Of a stretch of 6,057 bases of DNA, positions 1-4,941 are shown piece by piece (the first letter of the stretch is position 1; each line of letters starts with the position of its first letter). The notes under the pieces are model-generated. The model saw only the letters and a list, made by a program, of their open reading frames with translations, was not told where the DNA came from and ran no database searches. The DNA is from Bacteroidota bacterium. Lineage in GTDB: Bacteria > Bacteroidota > Bacteroidia > Chitinophagales > Chitinophagaceae. The stretch is taken from the NCBI GenBank assembly GCA_023423405.1, contig JAFAFR010000076.1:1-6057 (forward strand). The letters run 5' to 3'. Made by a program: the position numbers and the translations under genes.

Positions 1-30
1 TGTTGGTTTCCGCGCAGAAGTGAGCCGGTT
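1..30 (+). repeat. Left terminal inverted repeat of the IS21 element
   Basis: Bases 1-30 are the exact reverse complement of bases 2474-2503, matching at 30 of 30 positions. The match stops at base 31. The repeat contains the core CAGAAGTGAGCC at 15-26, which recurs in variant form further inside. In IS21-like elements such terminal repeats are the transposase binding and cleavage sites. Confidence 0.96.
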
Positions 31-48
31 AGGCGCATAATTTCCATT

Positions 49-60
49 GAGAATTGAGCC
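49..60 (+). repeat. Left subterminal copy of the IS core repeat
   Basis: GAGAATTGAGCC here matches the terminal core CAGAAGTGAGCC (15-26) at 10 of 12 positions and lies in the same orientation. IS21-family ends typically carry two or more such copies as extra transposase binding sites, so this is probably the second left-end site. It lies upstream of istA and could also affect istA transcription. Confidence 0.7.
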
Positions 61-114
61 ATGTGAACCTTCCCCCAAACGCGGTGAGCGGCGGGGGGCA
101 ACGGAGTGATCCAC

Positions 115-1647
115 ATGGGACTTTTAAACATCATCCGGCGCATGGCGCTACGTGAGAAGCAATCGATCCGCGAGATCAGCCGGCGTACGGGGCTGTCGCG
201 GAACACGATCGCGAAGTATCTGAACGCTGGTACAATTGAACCAACATTCACCGTACCGGAACGACCGAGCAAGCTTGATCCTTTTGCCGACAAGCTGGCG
301 GCCTGGCTGAAGACAGAGGGCGGGAAGTCGCGCAAACAGCGACGAACTCTAAAGCAGCTTCATGCCGACCTGGTGGCTCTCGGCTTTACCGGCTCCTATG
401 GTCGGGTTGCCGCCTTCGCACGTGATTGGCGGGCTGACCGGCAACGTGAGCAGCAGACGACGGGGCGTGGCATATTCGTTCCGCTATCTTTCCGCCCAGG
501 CGAAGCATTCCAGTTCGATTGGAGTGAGGACTATGCAGTCATTGGCGGTGAACGCACGAAGCTTCAGGTCGCACATATCAAGCTATCGCACAGTCGGGCC
601 TTCTTGGTCAGGGCTTACCTGCTCCAAACGCATGAGATGCTTTTTGATGCCCATTGGCACGGCTTCAGAGTGTTTGGTGGGGTGCCCGCGCGGGGAATAT
701 ATGACAACATGCGCACCGCAGTTGATCGCGTCGGCCGCGGCAAGGAACGACAGGTTAATCTCCGCTTCCTCGCGATGACGAACCATTACGTCTTTGCACC
801 AGAGTTCTGCAATCCCGCCGCGGGTTGGGAAAAGGGTCAGGTAGAGAAGAACGTCCAGGATGCTCGGCCGCGGCTGTGGCAACAGATGCCTGACTTCCCA
901 GATTTGCTGTCTTTGAACGTCTGGCTGGAGCAGCATTGTCAGGACCTATGGCGGGACACGGCGCACGGGAATCTGCCCGGTTCGATCGCTGATGTTTGGG
1001 ATGATGAACAGCCTGCTTTAATGGCATTGCCCGCCATGTTTGACGGCTTCGTCGAGCAGAGCAAACGTGTCTCACCAACATGCCTGATCACGTTCGAGCG
1101 TAATCGTTACAGCGTGCCGGCATCGTTTGCGAATCGTCCTGTCAGTCTGAGGATTTATCCCGAGCGGTTGGTCGTTGCAGCCGAGGGAAATATCCTCTGC
1201 GAACATCCGCGGATTATAGAACGCAGCCACGACAAGCCGCCGAGGACGATTTATGACTGGAGGCATTACCTTGCGGTCATCCAGCGCAAACCCGGAGCTC
1301 TGCGCAATGGTGCGCCTTTCCTGGAATTACCGCTGGCCTTTCGACAGTTGCAGGACCAGATGCTGCGTCGCCTGGGTGGTGATCGTGAAATGGCCGATAT
1401 CCTCGCTCTCATCCTTCATCACGACGAACAGGTTGTGGTCAGAGCTGTGCAACTGGCTCTGGATCAAGGCGTGGCAACCAAAACGCATGTTCTGAATCTA
1501 TTGCACATGCTGATCGACGGCAAAACGACCGACGGCCCCGATGTCGACACGCCCAAGGCGTTGACCTTGTTGCGTGAACCCAAGGCCAACGTCGAGCGCT
1601 ACGATGGCTTGCGTGTCCGGATCGTAGGAGGTCGTCATGCGTCATGA
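115..1647 (+). CDS. istA: IS21-family transposase IstA (DDE recombinase)
   Basis: IstA binds the element ends and catalyses strand cutting and joining, with IstB as helper. The reading frame can begin at GTG 106 (513 aa) or ATG 115 (510 aa). I prefer ATG 115 because GGAG at 103-106 sits 8 bases upstream. Numbered from GTG 106, an N-terminal helix-turn-helix (about residues 17-39, REKQSIREISRRTGLSRNTI) is followed by the RNase H-like DDE core. Its probable catalytic residues are D138 (FQFDWSE), D200 (YDNMR) and E247 (GQVEKNV). A beta-rich segment near 330-350 (NRYSVP, a conserved IstA motif) comes next, then a helical C-terminus. The length is normal for IstA and no frameshift or missing catalytic residue is seen. 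The end overlaps istB by 11 bp, so translation is probably coupled. It could only be a different IS21 subgroup member, not a different protein class. Confidence 0.95.
   Translation: MGLLNIIRRMALREKQSIREISRRTGLSRNTIAKYLNAGTIEPTFTVPERPSKLDPFADKLAAWLKTEGGKSRKQRRTLKQLHADLVALGFTGSYGRVAAFARDWRADRQREQQTTGRGIFVPLSFRPGEAFQFDWSEDYAVIGGERTKLQVAHIKLSHSRAFLVRAYLLQTHEMLFDAHWHGFRVFGGVPARGIYDNMRTAVDRVGRGKERQVNLRFLAMTNHYVFAPEFCNPAAGWEKGQVEKNVQDARPRLWQQMPDFPDLLSLNVWLEQHCQDLWRDTAHGNLPGSIADVWDDEQPALMALPAMFDGFVEQSKRVSPTCLITFERNRYSVPASFANRPVSLRIYPERLVVAAEGNILCEHPRIIERSHDKPPRTIYDWRHYLAVIQRKPGALRNGAPFLELPLAFRQLQDQMLRRLGGDREMADILALILHHDEQVVVRAVQLALDQGVATKTHVLNLLHMLIDGKTTDGPDVDTPKALTLLREPKANVERYDGLRVRIVGGRHAS
1625..1632 (+). 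promoter_or_regulatory. Strong ribosome binding site of istB
   Basis: TAGGAGGT lies within the last codons of istA, with AGGAGG ending 5 bases before the istB ATG at 1637. It fixes the istB start and suggests efficient translation of the helper ATPase by reinitiation from the istA message. Confidence 0.8.
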
Positions 1648-2431
1648 TCCCGCCAGCGCCGCCGTCGTCATCATGCTGCGTAGCCTGAAGATGTATGGCA
1701 TGTCTCAGGCGGTCACGGACCTGATTGAGCAGGGTGCTCCGGCCTTCGATGCTGCCGTGCCGATCCTGTCCCAGCTGCTGAAAGCCGAGATGGCCGAACG
1801 TGAGGTCCGGTCCATCGCCTATCACATGAAGGCTGCCCGCTTCCCAGCCTACAAAGATATCTCAGGATACGACTTCGCCGCCAGCGAGATCAATGAAGCG
1901 ACGGTGCGCCAATTGCACAGATGCGAGTTCATCGACGGGGCGCAGAATATCGTGCTTGTCGGCGGACCGGGCACAGGCAAAACACATGTGGCGACCGCCC
2001 TCGGCGTCCAGGCTATCGAGCATCATCGCCGAAAAGTCCGCTTCTTCTCGACCATCGAATTGGTCAATGCGCTCGAGCAGGAGAAGGCTAAAGGCAAGGC
2101 AGGTCAGATCGCTGAGACGCTAGTTCGTCTCGATCTGCTGATCCTTGATGAGCTCGGATATCTTCCATTCAGTGCTTCCGGCGGAGCGCTGCTATTCCAT
2201 CTACTCAGCAAGCTTTATGAACGCACCAGTGTCATCATCACCACCAATCTCAGCTTCAGCGAATGGGCCACGGTCTTCGGCGATGCCAAGATGACCACGG
2301 CTCTTCTCGACCGCCTGACCCACCGTTGCCACATCCTGGAAACCGGTAACGACAGCTTCCGATTCAAAGCAAGCTCGGCCGTAGCAGCACACAAGAGAGG
2401 AGAAAAGGACAATTCCTTGACCAAAGCCTGA
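1637..2431 (+). CDS. istB: IS21-family helper ATPase IstB (AAA+)
   Basis: IstB is the DnaC-like AAA+ ATPase of IS21 elements. It assembles on target DNA and activates the IstA-bound transposon ends for integration. The 264-aa protein has an N-terminal helical part (1-100) typical of IstB, Walker A GGPGTGKT at 109-116, Walker B LLILDELGY at 167-175, sensor-1-like ITTNLS at 201-206, and the conserved LLDRLTHR (223-230), which probably supplies arginine-finger or sensor residues. The length is usual for IstB (about 240-265 aa) and all ATPase motifs are present. The start is ATG 1637 with AGGAGG 5 bases upstream. It overlaps the 3' end of istA by 11 bp, so the two form an operon with coupled translation. 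No terminator is evident between the stop and the right end of the element, so transcripts may run into the downstream hydrolase genes. Confidence 0.96.
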   Translation: MRHDPASAAVVIMLRSLKMYGMSQAVTDLIEQGAPAFDAAVPILSQLLKAEMAEREVRSIAYHMKAARFPAYKDISGYDFAASEINEATVRQLHRCEFIDGAQNIVLVGGPGTGKTHVATALGVQAIEHHRRKVRFFSTIELVNALEQEKAKGKAGQIAETLVRLDLLILDELGYLPFSASGGALLFHLLSKLYERTSVIITTNLSFSEWATVFGDAKMTTALLDRLTHRCHILETGNDSFRFKASSAVAAHKRGEKDNSLTKA

Positions 2432-2446
2432 TTACAAAACCATACT
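2417..2446 (+). promoter_or_regulatory. Possible outward-facing promoter at IS right end
   Basis: TTGACC at 2417-2422 (5 of 6 to the sigma-70 -35 box) is followed after 18 bases by CATACT at 2441-2446 (4 of 6 to the -10 box). It lies over the istB 3' end and points out of the element toward the hydrolase genes. IS elements, including IS21 relatives, can activate neighbouring genes in this way. A match of this quality arises by chance fairly often, so it is only a candidate. Confidence 0.3.
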
Positions 2447-2453
2447 TAGAGGT

Positions 2454-2465
2454 GGCTCACTTCTC
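2454..2465 (-). repeat. Right subterminal copy of the IS core repeat
   Basis: Read on the minus strand this is GAGAAGTGAGCC, matching the terminal core CAGAAGTGAGCC at 11 of 12 positions and in the orientation expected for the right end. It lies 12 bases inside the terminal core copy (2478-2489). It is probably a second transposase binding site at the right end. Confidence 0.75.
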
Positions 2466-2473
2466 GGTGGAAA

Positions 2474-2503
2474 AACCGGCTCACTTCTGCGCGGAAACCA
2501 ACA
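2474..2503 (-). repeat. Right terminal inverted repeat of the IS21 element
   Basis: This is the exact reverse complement of bases 1-30. It ends ...CCAACA, and the sequence becomes alpha/beta-hydrolase coding at once after base 2503. It therefore marks the insertion junction. The first flanking bases are CCTTCGCC. Any target duplication should match some of these at the unseen left end. Confidence 0.96.
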
Positions 2504-3044
2504 CCTTCGCCATTTCGAGCGGGTTGCAGGTCTTGTTCTCATCGCACCAGGCGGACTGGTTCCGATGATCGGCAATCATCAGTACACTCATTTCCTGGCT
2601 TGGCTGGCAGCGCAGACGCCGGACTGGCTTCTGTTACCCGCCATCAGGTTCTCTAATCGCTTCACTGTTGCCGCTCTAGGCACCATGGTGGCTGACCCGG
2701 CCAACATACCGCCAGAGGTCGTTGCCGAATTTATTCACGAGGCGAGGCAGCCGCGCGGTGGCATCGCCTATGCCCGATATAATCAGGTAACCCTCGGGCA
2801 GCATGGCATGCGCAACGACATGTCCAGTTACGTTCATAATGTTACCGTCCCCACACTATTCTTTCATGGTGCCGAGGACCGGCTGGTGCCGCCAGAGGCG
2901 TCCCAACGCGCTGCTTCGCGTATGGCTCAGTCCCGCTAGGTTATCGTACCCCATTGCGGTCACTGGGCTCAACTCGAAGCTCATGATCAATTCCTGTCCG
3001 AGGTGAACAGCTTCCTTGCAACCTTTGATCGGCGCCATGATTAA
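2504..3044 (+). pseudogene. Alpha/beta-hydrolase remnant, 5' part lost and amber stop
   Basis: Reading in one frame from 2505, hydrolase sequence starts directly at the IS junction with RVAGLVLIAPGG, the strand that normally follows the nucleophile elbow. The N-terminal half with the oxyanion loop and catalytic Ser is therefore absent. A helical cap segment follows, then VPTLFFHGAEDRLVPPEA, with the probable catalytic Asp at codon 2877-2879. An in-frame TAG at 2937-2939 interrupts the frame. Beyond it the same frame reads VIVPHCGHWAQLEAHDQFL, containing the expected catalytic His (2961-2963), and ends at TAA 3042-3044. There are thus two lesions: the IS junction and a nonsense codon. The longest ATG-started piece is 2565-2939 (124 aa), which would lack both Ser and His. 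The fold resembles meta-cleavage-product or epoxide-type hydrolases, but the substrate cannot be told. Its end overlaps the next hydrolase gene by 8 bp. Confidence 0.88.
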
Positions 3045-3750
3045 GACCTATCGCGTTTTCGGCACGGCGGGCCCGGTTGTGGTTCTCATGTCTGGCGCCG
3101 GCATGAAAATGCGCTACTGGGACAAGGTCGCGTCCAGTCTCTCGGATACATGCTGCGTCTTGGTCTATGATCGCTCACCGTCAACAGAGCGAAATTCACA
3201 GGTATCCAGAATCGGTCGTGACCAAACGGACGCTTTGCTTGACCTGCTCGCCAGGCTAGAATTGTCCCCACCCTATTATCTGGTGGGCCACTCGTTGGGC
3301 GGCCTCTATGCACAACTCATTGCACGGCACTATCCGCACATGGTTGCCGGTGTTGTTATGGCGGATGCGACGCATCCGAAACAGGAAGATCGCCTTGCCG
3401 ACACAGGTGACGCTTTGGTCCGCTTCTCACGGTGGATGGCGCGCACATGGGACAGATGGCTTGGCCCGGGCATGTTCACGGAGGTGGTGCTCATGGCCGA
3501 CATCGGCAATGAGATTTTCTTAGCTCCCACATTCCCGAATGTTCCGCTAACAGTCATTACTGCGGGCAAGCGAGCGCCAACCTGGCTCGTTTCCGATCTT
3601 CTCTGGAATATTCATCTGCAGAACCAGAACGAACTAGCAGCACTTACCGCTCATTCGCGCCACATCATTGCGGGCAACAGTCGCCACAATATCCCAGTGG
3701 ATGATCCCGAGGTAATTTGTGCAGTGATCAAAGGAATGATTTCGCTGTGA
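3037..3750 (+). CDS. Alpha/beta-fold hydrolase
   Basis: A 237-aa alpha/beta-hydrolase, probably a cytosolic esterase-like enzyme of unknown substrate; no signal peptide is seen. The N-terminal strand VVVLMSGAG (14-22) supplies the oxyanion region. VLVYDR (41-46) is the next core strand. The nucleophile elbow is YLVGHSLGGLY (81-91, Ser86), followed by VAGVVMADATHP (103-114). A short cap with several Trp residues comes next, then VPLTVITAGKR (169-179), and the probable catalytic His is H217 in NSRHNIP. The catalytic acid is not obvious: no Asp follows the VITAG strand, and D110 is one candidate. I chose ATG 3037 over an in-frame TTG at 3016 because it gives the usual N-terminus and an ATGATTAA overlap with the upstream hydrolase stop. 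No clear ribosome binding site precedes it, so it probably relied on coupling to the now broken upstream gene. The length is slightly short for the fold. Confidence 0.88.
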   Translation: MIKTYRVFGTAGPVVVLMSGAGMKMRYWDKVASSLSDTCCVLVYDRSPSTERNSQVSRIGRDQTDALLDLLARLELSPPYYLVGHSLGGLYAQLIARHYPHMVAGVVMADATHPKQEDRLADTGDALVRFSRWMARTWDRWLGPGMFTEVVLMADIGNEIFLAPTFPNVPLTVITAGKRAPTWLVSDLLWNIHLQNQNELAALTAHSRHIIAGNSRHNIPVDDPEVICAVIKGMISL

Positions 3751-3891
3751 CGCGAAACCGACGGCGGCCAAGGCGTTTCGATCTCGTTCAGCACGTAGCA
3801 GGCGTGCTCGTCATGGTCTCTCCGGTCGCGGCCATCATGCCGCCTTCAGAAACTCCACTTATCCGACCTGTCCAGTTTTCCCGAGCCAGCC
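3751..3891. other. Spacer between convergent genes with two short dyads
   Basis: This spacer separates the plus-strand hydrolase and the minus-strand LysR gene. It holds AGCACG-N7-CGTGCT (3790-3808) and GCGGC-N6-GCCGC (3828-3843). Neither stem is followed by a T-run on either strand, so neither is a convincing intrinsic terminator. No supported gene is seen. Read on the minus strand, the part next to the LysR stop (TGTAGGGCTGGC at 3883-3894, then GAAAACTGGACAGG) resembles insertion-sequence terminal or upstream DNA, but I cannot confirm this. Confidence 0.4.
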
Positions 3892-4788
3892 CTACAGTCC
3901 GGTGAAGAAGTTGCTTCCCATGAAGTTTACGAACGCTCGAAGCTTGGACGACATGTGACGGCTCGACGGCCAGAGAATGCGGAATGTGCCTTCGTGGCGG
4001 GTATGTTCGTCAAGCACGACCCTGAATTTGCCGCTCCTCAATTCCTGGTCAATCGCGAAATCGGGGAGGCACGCGATGCCTAGACCTGCCGCCACCATAT
4101 CGATCAACGGTTCGATGGTATTCGCCACCGCAGCGCGTGGAAGGTCGATATCGATCGGCTGATTATCTTTTACGAAAGGCCAGCGTTCCAGCTTGCCGCT
4201 GGTCGCAAACCGATGGTGGAGGCAGGCGTGCTCCTTGAGATGCTCGATCTCCGTTGGCAACCCATGACGCTCGATATAGTCGGCCGAACATACCAGCATG
4301 AGGCGGAATGGCCCCAACGTTCGGGTCATCAGGCGCGATTCGTTGACTTCACCTGCGCGAATGACGGCATCGAAACCCTCATCGATCACATCAACAAGCC
4401 GGTCGGTGAAATCGAGATCGAGATCGATCGCAGGATAAGCCTGCATGAAGGCGGTAAGGGCCGGCATCATCAACATGCCTGCAAGCGGCAAGCTCACTCG
4501 CATCGTACCCGTCGGCGTCGTCCTTGTCTGGGAAACTTCCATCTCGGCGGCTTCCAATTCGCCCAGAATGCGCCGGCTACGTTCGAGGAAGCACCCACCC
4601 TCTGGGGTCAGTGTGACAGTCCGCGTTGAACGGTGAAGAAGGCGCGCGCCAAGATGCCCCTCCAGGCGGGAGATTGCCTTTCCTACGGCGGATGGCGATA
4701 GGCCCAATTGACGTCCCGCGACGGTGAAACTGCCAGCGTCCGCCGCCTGGACGAAGATTTTCAAGGTTCCTAGCGTGTCCACCTGCAC
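3892..4788 (-). CDS. LysR-type transcriptional regulator
   Basis: A 298-aa DNA-binding regulator of the LysR family, acting as a ligand-responsive multimer. The N-terminal winged helix-turn-helix spans about residues 5-64: AGSFTVAGRQLGLSPSAVGK (18-37), followed by RLEGHLGARLLHRSTRTVTL and TPEG (61-64). A linker helix (66-90) leads to a periplasmic-binding-protein-like effector domain from about MRVSLPLAG (96-104) to the end, with IDEGFDAVIRAGE (135-147) and VAAGLGIACLPDF (232-244) typical of the CrgA/AaeR-like branch. I chose GTG 4788 because it gives the normal family length and N-terminus, with GGAAAAGG ending 4 bases upstream. The frame stays open to 5151, but such an extension would run across the divergent transporter gene. 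The regulator is transcribed away from the MFS gene, which it probably controls along with itself. The inducer is unknown. Confidence 0.93.
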   Translation of the reverse strand: MQVDTLGTLKIFVQAADAGSFTVAGRQLGLSPSAVGKAISRLEGHLGARLLHRSTRTVTLTPEGGCFLERSRRILGELEAAEMEVSQTRTTPTGTMRVSLPLAGMLMMPALTAFMQAYPAIDLDLDFTDRLVDVIDEGFDAVIRAGEVNESRLMTRTLGPFRLMLVCSADYIERHGLPTEIEHLKEHACLHHRFATSGKLERWPFVKDNQPIDIDLPRAAVANTIEPLIDMVAAGLGIACLPDFAIDQELRSGKFRVVLDEHTRHEGTFRILWPSSRHMSSKLRAFVNFMGSNFFTGL

Positions 4789-4811
4789 TATGCCTTTTCC
4801 GAATAATATTC

Positions 4812-4833
4812 CGCTATGTTTGGAATTATAGCG
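4812..4833. promoter_or_regulatory. Candidate LysR-family operator dyad
   Basis: CGCTAT (4812-4817) and ATAGCG (4828-4833) form a perfect 6-bp inverted repeat with a 10-base centre. A second overlapping dyad, ATTCC-N9-GGAAT, lies at 4808-4826. LysR proteins normally bind interrupted dyads of about this size, usually built on T-N11-A; the spacing here is one base short of that rule. The dyad covers the minus-strand TATAAT, so binding here would be expected to repress the regulator's own gene. The site is inferred, not proven. Confidence 0.45.
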
Positions 4834-4930
4834 CAATTCTCTAAAGTACGCATCTGATGAATGATGGGCGAGGAGCGGTGAAACGGAGCCGAATAAAGCA
4901 ACTTTCACCGCCATTAGAACCATTATTCGT

Positions 4931-4935
4931 AAAGG
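4931..4935 (+). promoter_or_regulatory. Ribosome binding site of the MFS gene
   Basis: AAAGG lies 6 bases before ATG 4942 and supports that start for the transporter. It is a modest match to the anti-Shine-Dalgarno sequence. Confidence 0.5.
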
Positions 4936-4941
4936 CGCTCC

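Larger units (their letters stand above)
1..2503 (+). mobile_element. Complete IS21-family insertion sequence
   Basis: The stretch is bounded by a perfect 30-bp terminal inverted repeat beginning TGTTGG and ending CCAACA. It contains only two genes, an istA-type DDE transposase and an istB-type AAA+ ATPase, on the same strand and overlapping. Its length of about 2.5 kb, gene order, TG...CA ends and multiple subterminal repeat copies all fit the IS21 family. Both genes are open and keep their catalytic motifs, so the element looks competent for transposition. The first base of the window is the first base of the left repeat, so the left flank and any target duplication lie outside. On the right it abuts a broken alpha/beta-hydrolase gene. 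The exact named IS cannot be assigned by eye. Confidence 0.95.
4789..4941. promoter_or_regulatory. Divergent promoter region, LysR gene / MFS gene
   Basis: These 153 bases separate the start codons of the two divergent genes. An AT-rich core (about 4801-4850) stands out from the surrounding GC-rich DNA. On the minus strand a consensus TATAAT lies at 4830-4825, suitable as the -10 box of the LysR gene, with an untranslated leader of about 30 bases. No good -35 box accompanies it, which would fit an activator-dependent or weak promoter. On the plus strand TTGGAA (4820-4825) and TAAAGT (4842-4847), 16 bases apart, could form a weak promoter for the transporter. The boxes are guesses from consensus; the shared regulatory region itself is well supported by the gene layout. 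Confidence 0.65.

Noticed and set aside
106..114. GTG 106 as istA start
   Set aside because: It is possible, but ATG 115 has GGAG at a good distance; the GTG itself overlaps that GGAG.
583..1081. Two overlapping minus-strand open frames inside istA
   Set aside because: They are antisense shadows of a conserved transposase gene without their own start signals or recognisable domains.
3016..3036. TTG 3016 start for the second hydrolase
   Set aside because: It adds seven residues not needed by the fold. ATG 3037 fits the family N-terminus and the stop-start overlap.
3790..3843. Two stem-loops as a bidirectional terminator
   Set aside because: The stems are only 5-6 bp and neither is followed by a T-run on either strand.
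3717..3905. 62-aa plus-strand frame over the spacer
   Set aside because: It starts inside the hydrolase gene, runs into the LysR stop region, has no ribosome binding site and resembles no protein I know.
4213..4629. Plus-strand 138-aa open frame
   Set aside because: It lies wholly antisense inside the LysR gene, has low-complexity composition and no recognisable motif.
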